Shown: positions 1 through 7,871 of the stretch, piece after piece | How positions within the stretch are numbered: the first letter of the stretch is position 1 | How the letters are laid out: every line of letters begins with the position of its first letter | Assembly: GCA_003278525.1 (NCBI GenBank) | Contig: QCEQ01000007.1 | Span: 1-62,060 of the forward strand | From: Prochlorococcus sp. AG-355-P16 | GTDB taxonomy: Bacteria; Cyanobacteriota; Cyanobacteriia; PCC-6307; Cyanobiaceae | DNA: 62,060 nt | Direction: 5' to 3' | Position numbers and translations under genes: made by a program | The notes under the pieces: generated by a model | The model's input: the letters and a program-made list of their open reading frames with translations, nothing else | Databases searched by the model: none | What the model was told of the DNA's origin: nothing

Positions 1-210
1 ATCATAAAGCCAAGAATGACTTATCAAAATAAAGAAAAAACCCCAACTAAAATTTGCTATTCTTCCTTCACTTCCCTTCCATAAAATAAATAATGATATC
101 GGCATAAAAATCAGCCATAAATTAGTTGAAACTGAAATTCCCCCTAAAATCCCTCCCAAACAAGGGTAAAAATATTGTCTTAGACTTTTAATTTGAGTTG
201 GGATTAACAA
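1..210 (-). CDS. lnt: Probable apolipoprotein N-acyltransferase, N-terminal part only
   Basis: A leftward reading frame runs off the left edge of the window and leaves 70 codons from a TTG at 210; an in-frame stop lies a few codons upstream. The peptide starts LLIPTQIKSLRQYFYP and then gives a Gly-rich hydrophobic stretch (CLGGILGGIS) and two likely membrane segments, the second ending FFFILISHSWLYD. This resembles the membrane N-terminus of Lnt, which acylates the N-terminal cysteine of lipoproteins. The catalytic nitrilase domain lies outside the window, so the name is inference from the membrane pattern and from my recollection of gene order beside the FKBP gene in Prochlorococcus. The TTG start is a guess forced by the absence of ATG. 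Confidence 0.5.
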   Translation of the reverse strand, partial: MLIPTQIKSLRQYFYPCLGGILGGISVSTNLWLIFMPISLFILWKGSEGRIANFSWGFFFILISHSWLYD

Positions 211-296
211 TCTAAAATTACGAAATTAAATTTATAATCACCCATTTATTGTACCTTCATTCTGTAGACTAAGTTCTAGTTACTTTCAAAATTTAA

Positions 297-869
297 GTGA
301 AAGAAGTCTTTATTAGTTTTGTAGTTTTTGTTTTTTGTGTTTCATTAACTATTTTCAGTCAATTTAATTCACCTCAAGTTGTTAATGCTGCTGAATCAGA
401 AACTCAGTCAGTTCAAAGAACACCTGTTGCAAAATCATCAAATGTCTCAAATAATAATTTATTTGAACTAGACCCATCAGATCCAAATCCTATACTTTTC
501 GCTATGGCAGAAGAAACATCATCAGACAACAATTCAAGGACTACAGAAAGTGGTCTAATTATTGCAGATATCGTAAACGGGGAAGGAGATGAGGCTAGTG
601 CTGGGCAGACAGTTACTGTAAATTACACAGGAATACTAGAAGACGGGACACAATTTGATACCAGTATCGGCAGAGCTCCATTCAGCTTTCCCTTAGGTGC
701 TGGACGAGTAATAAAAGGTTGGGACGAAGGTGTAGCAGGCATGAAAGTTGGAGGCAAAAGAAAATTAACAATACCTCCAGAACTTGGATACGGATCGAGA
801 GGAGCTGGGAATGTAATACCTGCCAATGCGACTTTAATATTTGAAGTTGAATTATTAAAAGTCAATTAA
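297..869 (+). CDS. Secreted FKBP-type peptidyl-prolyl cis-trans isomerase
   Basis: A 190-residue protein. Residues 1-31 form a signal peptide with a hydrophobic core ([17 protein letters not shown]) and a VNA-A cleavage site. A low-complexity linker runs to about residue 85, and the FKBP domain fills the rest. FKBP hallmarks seen are [16 protein letters not shown], the [18 protein letters not shown] segment and [11 protein letters not shown], with the usual [14 protein letters not shown] end. It should catalyse proline isomerisation during folding in the periplasm or thylakoid lumen. The start is GTG at 297; no ATG precedes the signal sequence. It is divergent from the Lnt-like gene to the left and is followed by sodN. 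Confidence 0.93.
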   Translation: MKEVFISFVVFVFCVSLTIFSQFNSPQVVNAAESETQSVQRTPVAKSSNVSNNNLFELDPSDPNPILFAMAEETSSDNNSRTTESGLIIADIVNGEGDEASAGQTVTVNYTGILEDGTQFDTSIGRAPFSFPLGAGRVIKGWDEGVAGMKVGGKRKLTIPPELGYGSRGAGNVIPANATLIFEVELLKVN

Positions 870-947
870 ATTAAGTAAGAAAAATATCTAAGGCTTTTCA
901 ATTTAGTTAATCTCCAAGTAATATGTACATAACACCAAATATTTGAA

Positions 948-1421
948 ATGTTAAGTAAATTCATCAAATCTTTTCTAGATAAAAAATCCCCAATGACAGT
1001 CCATGCTCACTGCGATGGTCCTTGTGGTGTTTACGATCCAGCATCTACGAGAGTTGCAGCTGAAGCAGTTTTATCAATGACAAAAAAACTTATTGCATTA
1101 GAAGCTCCTTCTAGCATTGATTCAGCAGAGTGGGCTGCATACAGTAATACATTTTCTAGATATGTTGCAGTTAAAGAAGAACAAGCAAAAGAAACAAAGA
1201 AAGAGATTCTAATTTTGTGGACAGATTACTTTAAACCAGTTCACTTAGAAACTTATCCAGACTTACATGAAACCATTTGGAAGGCGGCCAAATTATGCAG
1301 TGCCTGCAAAGTTAATATTGACCTAGCCCAAGCTGAAGAACTCATGAGTTATGTAGAAAAAATTCATAATATTTTCTGGGCTTCAAAAGGAAGATCAGAC
1401 GCTTTTGTAAAAGCTAGTTAA
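948..1421 (+). CDS. sodN: Nickel-containing superoxide dismutase
   Basis: A 157-residue NiSOD precursor. The nickel hook HCDGPCGVY begins at residue 21, after a 20-residue leader (MLSKFIKSF...TVHA). In the family the leader must be removed so that the free His1 amino group, Cys2 and Cys6 can bind nickel; these correspond to His21, Cys22 and Cys26 here. The helical body that follows matches the expected length. The enzyme dismutates superoxide and is the typical cytosolic SOD of marine picocyanobacteria. The leader lacks a long hydrophobic core, so it looks like a maturation propeptide rather than an export signal. sodX directly downstream is its likely processing peptidase. Confidence 0.96.
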   Translation: MLSKFIKSFLDKKSPMTVHAHCDGPCGVYDPASTRVAAEAVLSMTKKLIALEAPSSIDSAEWAAYSNTFSRYVAVKEEQAKETKKEILILWTDYFKPVHLETYPDLHETIWKAAKLCSACKVNIDLAQAEELMSYVEKIHNIFWASKGRSDAFVKAS

Positions 1422-1453
1422 GCAGAGTTATTTTCAAAAGTTTTTTTGATTTT

Positions 1454-1822
1454 ATTTTATTTTTTTTAGGTTTAAGAAAAACCGCGATTATTTCTGGTGA
1501 ATCTATGTTTCCTTACCTAAAAGAAGGTGATATTATATTTTTTAAAAAATATAGAAAGAATAAATCAAAACTTAAAAATCGACAAATAGTTATTTTTAAT
1601 CATCCAATTAAAAATAAAAACCTAATAAAAAGAATACATTCAGTAAATCACAATTACGTTGAGGTTATTGGCGACAATATTGAATTTAGCGAAGATAGTA
1701 ATAAATTTGGATTAATCAATAACGAAAAAATAATTGGGATTGTTACCTCTAAATTAATTATTCCTAAATTAAAAAATTTTTTAATTCAAAAAAACAGAAG
1801 CACTTCTTTGAATCCAAAATAA
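1454..1822 (+). CDS. sodX: SodX, S26-family peptidase that matures NiSOD (start codon unclear)
   Basis: A small signal-peptidase-like protein. The conserved S26 serine motif SGESMFPYLKEGD, the lysine region LIKRIHSV and the VIGDN motif are all visible, giving the Ser-Lys dyad. The only ATG in the frame (1505) is the Met straight after the catalytic Ser (codon 1502-1504), so it cannot be the true start. Upstream the frame is open to a TAG at 1415 and encodes LFFLGLRKTAIISGES, but holds no ATG, GTG or TTG. The left coordinate given is an ATT at 1454 and is provisional. It follows sodN by about 30 bases. Its C-terminal end overlaps the convergent transporter gene by 42 bases. The role in cleaving the NiSOD leader is family knowledge plus context. 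Confidence 0.83.
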   Translation: MLFFLGLRKTAIISGESMFPYLKEGDIIFFKKYRKNKSKLKNRQIVIFNHPIKNKNLIKRIHSVNHNYVEVIGDNIEFSEDSNKFGLINNEKIIGIVTSKLIIPKLKNFLIQKNRSTSLNPK

Positions 1823-2452
1823 TCCTAAAGAAAAGGAAAGCCCTCCTGCTACAGCTATTAATCTTTTAATAAATTTTTGACTTGCTTTAAAGGTAGTAAA
1901 AGATATTAAACAAGTAAAAAGATTCATACTTATTAGTGAACCAATCAAATATGAAATCAAATATAAGCAAGCGCTTGTTAAAGGTAATGCTAAAGCAGGA
2001 AGAACTGCAAGAAAATGTGAACCTCCAGCTATACCGTGTAGCAAGCCTAAACCAGTCAAAGCATGTGAGTGCTTATTTTTATTTATTTGTTTCTTCACAT
2101 GAAAGTGAAAGTGACGGTGGGCAATTCCATTCTCATGCTTATGGGAATGCGAGTGGATACTTAATTGAAAAGAATTTTTTAAAGCAAATACTCCAACAAT
2201 TAGAAGTGAAATTCCAACTAGGAATTCGGCAATACTAGAAAATTTGTTTAATGGTGTAATATCCTTAATAAAAATCGCTAGAAAAGCTAACAAGAGGACT
2301 CCTGAAGAATGGCCCAAGCCCCATGAGAAACTATTTTTAAGAGCTTTTTGGGGATTATTAATCGCTGCTGGTGCCATTGCAATTAGATGATCAGCACCAC
2401 TAACTACGTGCACAAATCCTGCGACTATACCTGTTAAAATTACGGTCTGCAT
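1781..2452 (-). CDS. sodT: NicO-type nickel transporter (SodT/UreH-like)
   Basis: A 223-residue membrane protein with about six hydrophobic segments. The first carries HVVSGADHLIAMAP (residues 15-28), the His/Asp metal-binding pattern of the NiCoT/NicO family. The second segment has WGLGHSSGV, and a later one GLLHGIAGGSHFLAVLP. Between the two halves lies a histidine-rich loop at about residues 99-130 (HSHSHKHENG, HRHFHFH), typical of nickel handling. Its place tail-to-tail with sodN-sodX suggests it imports nickel for the dismutase. The symbol sodT has been used for this neighbour in picocyanobacteria as I recall it; substrate specificity is inferred. Confidence 0.82.
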   Translation of the reverse strand: MQTVILTGIVAGFVHVVSGADHLIAMAPAAINNPQKALKNSFSWGLGHSSGVLLLAFLAIFIKDITPLNKFSSIAEFLVGISLLIVGVFALKNSFQLSIHSHSHKHENGIAHRHFHFHVKKQINKNKHSHALTGLGLLHGIAGGSHFLAVLPALALPLTSACLYLISYLIGSLISMNLFTCLISFTTFKASQKFIKRLIAVAGGLSFSLGLFWIQRSASVFLN

Positions 2453-2509
2453 ATATATATTCAGTACAACTCTGTTTATTAGATTTTATAGCACGATTTG
2501 AAGTCAATA

Positions 2510-3397
2510 TTAAATTGAGTTAAATAATTTCTTGAACGATTGTTCAATATTAGTTTCTCTCATAAAAGTTTCACCAATTAATACACCCATGATTCCAATA
2601 GATCTAAGCGAATCTAAATCTTCGGCACAATTAATTCCAGATTCACTTATGGGAATAATATTTTGTTTTAAAAATATATCTGCATACGTATGCATCAATT
2701 CTTTTGATGTTTTTAAATCCGTTTTAAAAGTCTTTAAGTCCCTATTATTTATTCCAACCAAATTAAAAGATTTTAACTTTAAAATCCTTTCTAATTCATT
2801 AGAGTTATGAACTTCAACAAGAACACTCATCTTTAAATTATCAGCTATTTTCTTTAAATAAATTAAATCATCATCACTTAAAATCGCAGCGATTAATAAT
2901 ATTGCATCAGCACCAGATACCCTTGCTTTATAAATCTGATAAGCAGAAATAATAAAATCTTTGCAGAGTAGCGGGAGATTAGTAGATTTCCTTACATTTT
3001 CGAGTATTTCATAACTACCTTGAAAAAACCTTTTATCGGTAAGTACTGAGATACATGATGCACCTAATCCTTCATAACAAATTGCTATGTTTTCAGGGTT
3101 AAAATCTTCTCTAATAACTCCTTTACTCGGACTAGCTTTTTTTATTTCAGCAATAACTCCTGGTTTTATTTTTGACTCCAAGATATTTTTGTAAAAATCT
3201 TTGGGAGTAGGAAGTTTTTCAATCTTTTTGATGAGATCTTCTAAAGAGACTATTTTTTTAAAATTCTTAATTTCAATATCCTTGTGCCATACAATTTCTT
3301 CCAGAATGTTTTTTGCTTGTGCTTCTCTATGAGGTACAGCATATTCTAAATTTTCTACCCTTACTGTTGGATTTGGTGGCCTGCGTCTTATCTCCAT
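2510..3397 (-). CDS. trpC: Indole-3-glycerol-phosphate synthase
   Basis: A 295-residue TIM-barrel enzyme of tryptophan synthesis that closes the ring of carboxyphenylamino-deoxyribulose phosphate to give indole-glycerol phosphate. Signature stretches are [15 protein letters not shown], the [13 protein letters not shown] strand, [39 protein letters not shown] and SESGI, ending with the phosphate-binding [11 protein letters not shown]. The first 45 residues ([11 protein letters not shown]...) are the N-terminal extension usual in cyanobacterial TrpC. It lies 12 bases after lpdA on the same strand, so the two are probably co-transcribed. No other trp gene is nearby. Confidence 0.96.
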   Translation of the reverse strand: MEIRRRPPNPTVRVENLEYAVPHREAQAKNILEEIVWHKDIEIKNFKKIVSLEDLIKKIEKLPTPKDFYKNILESKIKPGVIAEIKKASPSKGVIREDFNPENIAICYEGLGASCISVLTDKRFFQGSYEILENVRKSTNLPLLCKDFIISAYQIYKARVSGADAILLIAAILSDDDLIYLKKIADNLKMSVLVEVHNSNELERILKLKSFNLVGINNRDLKTFKTDLKTSKELMHTYADIFLKQNIIPISESGINCAEDLDSLRSIGIMGVLIGETFMRETNIEQSFKKLFNSI

Positions 3398-3409
3398 TAA
3401 TTTTAGATA

Positions 3410-4849
3410 CTATTTTATTTGAGAAGCCGCCTGTTTATATGCGACCTCAACTACTTCACTAAGAGTAGGATGAGTATGAACTTCTTTAGATAATTCAATT
3501 ACATCTTGGTTCCTTGAAATAGCGTTCGAAATTTCTTGAATTAAATCAGCTGCATGTAACCCAAAAATATGAGCCCCTAATACTTTCCCATTATCTTTGT
3601 TGAAAATCAACTTTAGCAATCCATCACTCTCTAATTCAGCCAATGCTTTTGAATTAGCCTTAAAGAAACTTTTGACAACTCCCAAAGTAAAATTTTCTTT
3701 TGCAGATATCTCTTTAGCTTCAACTTCAGAGAGCCCTACTGAACTTATCTCTGGATGAGTAAAGGTTGCTGCGGGGATACTTTTATAGTTAATTTCGACA
3801 TTACCTCCGCAAATATTATCAACAGCAATAGTACCCTGCGCGGCAGCTGTATGAGCAAGCATTAGTTTACCCGTTACATCTCCAACAGCCCAAATGTTAG
3901 GTATTATTTCATCACCATTCTTAACTCTCATTTGATCATCTACAGGAATGAAACCTTTTACTGTTTCGATACCAACCGACTCAAGATTTAAGTTATTACT
4001 ATTAGGACTTCTGCCAGTTGCAACTAGTACAGCGTCAACTTCTAAAGTTTCTACAACTTCCTTAGATTTTGCATCAGTCAGTTCTATTTTTACAGGGCAT
4101 CCAGGTGTTATTTTTGTCGCAAAGACATTTGATTTTGTGTCTATATCTCTTGCTTGAATAAGATTCTTCTTAGCAATTTTAGTGATGTCTGGATCAAATG
4201 TTGGCATAATATTCTCCAGAGCCTCGATCATGGTAACTTCACAACCAAGCGCGGTATAAACATCAGCAAATTCTAGACCTATATATCCGCTTCCAATAAT
4301 TGCTATCCATCTTGGAAGCCACTCAAGTTTAACCGCATCATCGCTAGTAAATACGGTCCTATTATCCAAAGTTATTCCACGGGGTACAAAAGGAGAAGAG
4401 CCTGTTGCTATAACAATATTCTTACATGTGAAAATTTTATCAATTCCGTTTTTATCTCTTACACCTACTTTTTGATTTCCTTCAATTCTTCCAATGCCCA
4501 AAATAATTTCTACGCCACTCCTTTTAAGAGTTTTTGTTAAATTTTCTCTAACATTTAAAACTAAATTATTTGCATGATCTGCAATTTTTGATCTCTCGAA
4601 CCTTACTGGTGAAGCATGTATACCAAATTTAGCTAAATGTTCATAATTAGCTATTTCTCTAACTTTTCCACTTGCAGCCAAAAGAGCTTTAGATGGAACA
4701 CAACCCTTGTTAACACAAGTGCCTCCCATATCAGAAGATTCTACTATTGCGACTTTCAGTCCCTTACCAGCAGCATGTTTAGCGGCATCAAAACCTCCGT
4801 ATCCTGCTCCTACTACGATTAAATCAAAATCAAAACTTGAATCAGTCAC
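3410..4849 (-). CDS. lpdA: Dihydrolipoamide dehydrogenase (E3)
   Basis: A 479-residue flavoprotein disulfide reductase. Visible in order are the FAD site VVGAGYGGFDAA, the redox disulfide GGTCVNKGCVPSK (Cys45 and Cys50), the NAD-binding GSGYIGLEFADV, the second FAD motif IWAVGDVTG, and the active-site base segment HTHPTLSE with His460 and Glu465 near the C-terminus. It reoxidises lipoyl groups of 2-oxoacid dehydrogenase complexes or of the glycine cleavage system. The gene sits between a SpoU-type methyltransferase and trpC, all leftward with gaps of 11 and 12 bases. Confidence 0.96.
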   Translation of the reverse strand: MTDSSFDFDLIVVGAGYGGFDAAKHAAGKGLKVAIVESSDMGGTCVNKGCVPSKALLAASGKVREIANYEHLAKFGIHASPVRFERSKIADHANNLVLNVRENLTKTLKRSGVEIILGIGRIEGNQKVGVRDKNGIDKIFTCKNIVIATGSSPFVPRGITLDNRTVFTSDDAVKLEWLPRWIAIIGSGYIGLEFADVYTALGCEVTMIEALENIMPTFDPDITKIAKKNLIQARDIDTKSNVFATKITPGCPVKIELTDAKSKEVVETLEVDAVLVATGRSPNSNNLNLESVGIETVKGFIPVDDQMRVKNGDEIIPNIWAVGDVTGKLMLAHTAAAQGTIAVDNICGGNVEINYKSIPAATFTHPEISSVGLSEVEAKEISAKENFTLGVVKSFFKANSKALAELESDGLLKLIFNKDNGKVLGAHIFGLHAADLIQEISNAISRNQDVIELSKEVHTHPTLSEVVEVAYKQAASQIK

Positions 4850-4860
4850 TTTTTATTTAT

Positions 4861-5703
4861 TTATTTAGAGGTATATGCGACTCTTTTTCGTTCTAGTAAT
4901 AAAGGAACTGCAACACAAGCCACATTTAATGATTCTACAATCTCACTATGCGGAATTGTAATTGTTTCATTAAAAGCTTCTTGAATTTTTTTATGAATAC
5001 CTTGACCTTCATTACCCAAAATTAATGCTGTAGGTCTAGACCAATCAACTTCCCAATAAGGTTTTGAAGGTTTTATTGAACTCTCATTATGGCTACTAGT
5101 AGAGAAAATCTTAAATCCTACATTTGATAATTCAGACAAAGACTTAAGTAAAGAATTTAATATTTCTTCTTCAATGCCATCAAATCTTAAATATGGCAGA
5201 TGAAAAACTGCACCTGAGGATGCTCTTAATACCTTTTGGCCTAATGGGTGCGCACCTCCAGCTAAAAAAATTGCATTAACACCAGCAGCTAAAGCGGTTC
5301 TAAATAGATTACCCATATTCCCAGGATCTTGAATCCTATCTAGAACAAGAACAAAATCATCTTTTCTATTAAATTGATAATTAGGTATTGTTGAAATCTC
5401 TACTAAAGCTGCTATCCCATCTGGATTAATTGTTGAAATCGCAGATGCCAAGACTTCCTCTGAGACAATATTTATTACTGACTCATCAAATTTTTTGCTT
5501 AGATTTTGATTCTTTCTTAGCCATTTTTCGGTAACTAGAATCTTAGAGGGATTTTTCCCAGACTTCAGCAATTCTTCAATAAGATGGGTACCTTCTATGG
5601 AAAAAAAGTCTTGATCTTTTGGAGATGATCCTCTTTTAAATGATCTAAATCTTTTAACTAGTTTATTGTTTTTACTAGTTATTTTTAAAAAAGTATTTTC
5701 TAT
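4861..5703 (-). CDS. SpoU/TrmH-family RNA 2'-O-methyltransferase (start uncertain)
   Basis: The C-terminal two thirds is a SPOUT methyltransferase domain. It has VLDRIQDPGNMGNLFRTALAAG (motif 1), LILGNEGQGI (motif 2) and IPHSEIVESLNVACV (motif 3, the knotted AdoMet site). The first standard start in frame is TTG at 5571, but homology-like sequence continues upstream without a stop: ITSKNNKLVKRFRSF, then DFFSIEGTHLIEELL, the usual N-terminal substrate-recognition domain. Between 5571 and the upstream stop at 5737-5739 there is no ATG, GTG or TTG. The right coordinate given is an ATA at 5703 and is provisional. It probably modifies ribose in rRNA or tRNA; the exact target cannot be told. Confidence 0.85.
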   Translation of the reverse strand: MENTFLKITSKNNKLVKRFRSFKRGSSPKDQDFFSIEGTHLIEELLKSGKNPSKILVTEKWLRKNQNLSKKFDESVINIVSEEVLASAISTINPDGIAALVEISTIPNYQFNRKDDFVLVLDRIQDPGNMGNLFRTALAAGVNAIFLAGGAHPLGQKVLRASSGAVFHLPYLRFDGIEEEILNSLLKSLSELSNVGFKIFSTSSHNESSIKPSKPYWEVDWSRPTALILGNEGQGIHKKIQEAFNETITIPHSEIVESLNVACVAVPLLLERKRVAYTSK

Positions 5704-5825
5704 GAGTAATTTTAAAAATGCATTATCAACTACATTTTAATTACATAAATATTTTGTTCAATTATTTATTAAATTTTTATTTACCAATAAATCAAAAAAT
5801 ACATTTTCACTTTTAATTAATATTC

Positions 5826-5927
5826 ATGACGTTACATAAGGTGGACTTACAAGTTTTCGTTTGTCATGATGAATCTAATAAATTAACCCTTAATGATTTG
5901 CGTAAGCAAAAAGAAGTCATATCTTAA
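5826..5927 (+). CDS. Possible small ORF overlapping the murA start
   Basis: A 33-codon frame starting MTLHKVDLQVFVCHDESNK and ending KQKEVIS. It opens at an ATG upstream of murA and runs into the murA start in a different frame. The peptide looks soluble and unlike random AT-rich translation, and the murA core begins only about 15 residues after its annotated start, so either arrangement is possible. I do not recognise the peptide. It may be a leader-type ORF, a real microprotein or chance. Confidence 0.2.
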   Translation: MTLHKVDLQVFVCHDESNKLTLNDLRKQKEVIS

Positions 5928-7263
5928 ATCTCAAAATTTAAAGATTTTTGGCCAAGGTAACTTACATGGAAAAGTTGAAATAAGTGGTGCCAAGAATTCT
6001 GCCTTAGTTTTATTGGCCTCATCATTGCTAACCAATGAAAGGATAATTCTTGAGAATGTTCCTCGTCTTACCGATGTAGAAAAAATGGGGAATATCCTAA
6101 AGAGTTTAGGTATTAAATTAATACAAAAAAACAATCGCTTAGAGATAGATCCAAAAAATATTTCTATTAAAGATCTTCCATATGAACTTGTTAATGGATT
6201 AAGAGCTAGTTTCTTTTGTATAGGTGCATTATTAAGTAAATATGGAGAGGCTAAAGTCCCCTTGCCTGGAGGATGCAATATTGGTTCAAGGCCCATAGAT
6301 GAGCACATAAATGGACTTCAATCCTTAGGAGCGGAAATTATTATTGAAGAAGGAATTGTCAAAGCAAGAATAAAGGACGGGACTAATAAACTGCATGGTA
6401 CCCATATCAAATTAAAGTGCCCAAGCGTAGGAGCTACTGAAACTTTAATTATGGCAGCATCATTAGCGGATGGAAGAACTACCATTGAGAACGCTGCAAG
6501 AGAACCTGAAATTCAGGATTTATGCCAAATGCTAAATAAAATGGGGGCAAAAATTTACGACTCTGGCAAAGAAAAAATAATTATTGATGGTGTTAATAAG
6601 CTGTGTGGTTGTACTCATAAAGTAATTCCAGATCGAATAGAAGCTGGCACTTTTTTAATAGCTGCTGCTGCGACTTCCTCTTCAATAACAATTTCTCCTG
6701 TAATTCCTAATCATCTTGAAGCTGTCACGAATAAGCTCCAAGAGAGTGGAAGTAAAATTACGATTAAAGGTAATTCAATCACAATAAAGGGTAAAAAGAT
6801 CAAAGGGGTAGATATTGAAACAGCTCCTTTCCCAGGATTTCCAACTGATTTACAAGCACCATTTACAACTTTAATGGCAATCGCAAATGGTGAATCAAAA
6901 ATAACTGAAACAATTTTCGAAAACAGAATGAACCATGTTCATTTGCTTAACAAAATGGGGGCAAATATAAAATTAAATAAAAATATAGCGTTTATCAAAG
7001 GTGTTAAAAAATTTAAGGGGATGGATTTAGTTGGATCTGATTTGAGGTCTTCAGCTGCATTAATAATTGCTGGGATTATAGCTGAAGGCACTAGTAAAAT
7101 TTATGGTTTAGAACATTTGGATAGAGGTTATGAAAATTTTGAATCAAAATTAAAAATATTAGGTGTAAAAATAACAAGAGAGTTTAACAAAAAGACTTTG
7201 ACAAATAAAGAATTAAAAACAATTTCGGACCCTGCAGATGTTCCTCGATATAGTGCTGCTTAA
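5893..7263 (+). CDS. murA: UDP-N-acetylglucosamine 1-carboxyvinyltransferase
   Basis: A 456-residue enzyme for the first committed step of peptidoglycan synthesis, transfer of enolpyruvate from PEP to UDP-GlcNAc. Evidence includes the N-terminal VEISGAKNSALVLLA, the catalytic-loop PGGCNIGSRPIDEHI with Cys128 (the residue targeted by fosfomycin in the family), PDRIEAGTFLIAAA, and the FPGFPTDLQAPF substrate segment. The family core starts around LKIFGQGNLHG (residue 16), so the first 15 residues are an extension or the start may lie later. It stands alone and rightward, divergent from the SpoU gene. Confidence 0.96.
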   Translation: MICVSKKKSYLKSQNLKIFGQGNLHGKVEISGAKNSALVLLASSLLTNERIILENVPRLTDVEKMGNILKSLGIKLIQKNNRLEIDPKNISIKDLPYELVNGLRASFFCIGALLSKYGEAKVPLPGGCNIGSRPIDEHINGLQSLGAEIIIEEGIVKARIKDGTNKLHGTHIKLKCPSVGATETLIMAASLADGRTTIENAAREPEIQDLCQMLNKMGAKIYDSGKEKIIIDGVNKLCGCTHKVIPDRIEAGTFLIAAAATSSSITISPVIPNHLEAVTNKLQESGSKITIKGNSITIKGKKIKGVDIETAPFPGFPTDLQAPFTTLMAIANGESKITETIFENRMNHVHLLNKMGANIKLNKNIAFIKGVKKFKGMDLVGSDLRSSAALIIAGIIAEGTSKIYGLEHLDRGYENFESKLKILGVKITREFNKKTLTNKELKTISDPADVPRYSAA

Positions 7264-7294
7264 ATTGCAAAGAGGATAAAAATTATCAATTTAT

Positions 7295-7411
7295 TTAAAC
7301 GTAAGCAATATTGATAAGTGAAATACAACCTAAAAATATGAGGAATAACACTAAGAAGCGACTAGACCAAATTTTATTTAAACCACTAATCTTGATATCA
7401 TTCATGCCCAT
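7295..7411 (-). CDS. Tiny hydrophobic protein, second of an overlapping pair
   Basis: A 38-residue frame (MGMNDIKISG..., ending SLINIAYV) with one clear membrane segment, FLVLFLIFLGCISLINI, preceded by a charged N-terminus. An alternative ATG lies two codons later at 7405. The start overlaps the end of the upstream micro-ORF by about 10 bases, a geometry typical of translational coupling. I do not recognise it. Its size and topology match single-pass small subunits or accessory proteins of membrane complexes, but that is only analogy. Confidence 0.4.
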   Translation of the reverse strand: MGMNDIKISGLNKIWSSRFLVLFLIFLGCISLINIAYV

Positions 7412-7509
7412 GTTCCGCTGTTAGAAGCAAATGCTGTCAAAATAGTAACTATAATGAAAAGATAGGGAACGAATTTTAAAGATAATTTTTTTGCTTTAGT
7501 TTTAGTCAT
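7402..7509 (-). CDS. Tiny hydrophobic protein, first of an overlapping pair
   Basis: A 35-residue frame: a lysine-rich start (MTKTKAKKLSLKF) followed by one membrane-length hydrophobic stretch (VPYLFIIVTILTAFA) and a short tail SNSGTWA. The lysine-rich N-terminus followed by a hydrophobic helix is coherent and unlike a random translation. It overlaps the second micro-ORF. Together they occupy most of the otherwise empty stretch between murA and tRNA-Leu. No family recognised. Confidence 0.4.
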   Translation of the reverse strand: MTKTKAKKLSLKFVPYLFIIVTILTAFASNSGTWA

Positions 7510-7755
7510 TGAATTTTTTCTTTACGATAACATAATATTACTGAGTATGAAGCTTTGTCCTCAAAAGATGGTTTTTATAAGATATTTGCTACGTTATTGT
7601 ATCAAACATGTAAAATTATGTATTTTAATATTATTTATTGTCAGCAAAATTAATAAATGTAATTCTATGTTTTTAACGAAAAGATTAACTATTAATAAAC
7701 GTTATCTTGATCACTGTTCCTTGTCCAAAGCAATAGTCAATTAGTTGAATTTTGT
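7510..7755. other. Gap upstream of tRNA-Leu with no convincing gene
   Basis: Apart from a poor rightward 65-codon frame (rich in Cys, Lys and Ile, no domain), I see nothing that looks like a gene. The stretch probably holds the leftward promoter of the two micro-ORFs and the rightward promoter of tRNA-Leu. Confidence 0.4.
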
Positions 7756-7761
7756 TATAAT
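7756..7761 (+). promoter_or_regulatory. Likely -10 box for tRNA-Leu and argD
   Basis: A perfect TATAAT lies 23 bases before the first base of tRNA-Leu(CAA), placing a start site roughly 15 bases upstream of the tRNA. No convincing -35 element is seen. Because argD begins only a few bases after the tRNA, this may also drive argD. Confidence 0.45.
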
Positions 7762-7784
7762 AATGTTAATTTTTCAAAAGCCTT

Positions 7785-7866
7785 GGGAGCGTGGTGGAAT
7801 TGGTAGACGCACCGCACTCAAAATGCGGCACCTTCGGGTATGTCGGTTCAAGTCCGACCGCTCCCA
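7785..7866 (+). tRNA. tRNA-Leu (anticodon CAA)
   Basis: The acceptor stem GGGAGCG pairs with CGCTCCC, followed by discriminator A. The anticodon arm CCGCA-CTCAAAA-TGCGG gives anticodon CAA (reads UUG). A long variable arm with a CTTCGGG-type loop marks a class II leucine tRNA, and the T arm GTTCAAGTC is intact. CCA is not encoded. The argD frame can be read back through this tRNA without a stop, which would give a false N-terminus. Confidence 0.96.
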
Positions 7867-7871
7867 CTTTG

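Noticed and set aside
1936..2238. Rightward 100-codon frame opposite the nickel transporter
   Set aside because: It is the antisense shadow of the transporter and its His-rich loop; no motif of its own.
7547..7744. Rightward 65-codon frame before tRNA-Leu
   Set aside because: No domain, odd composition (many Cys, Lys, Ile), and it overlies the probable promoter area of tRNA-Leu and the micro-ORFs.
7791..7871. N-terminal extension of argD
   Set aside because: It is translation of the tRNA-Leu gene; the enzyme starts at ATG 7872.
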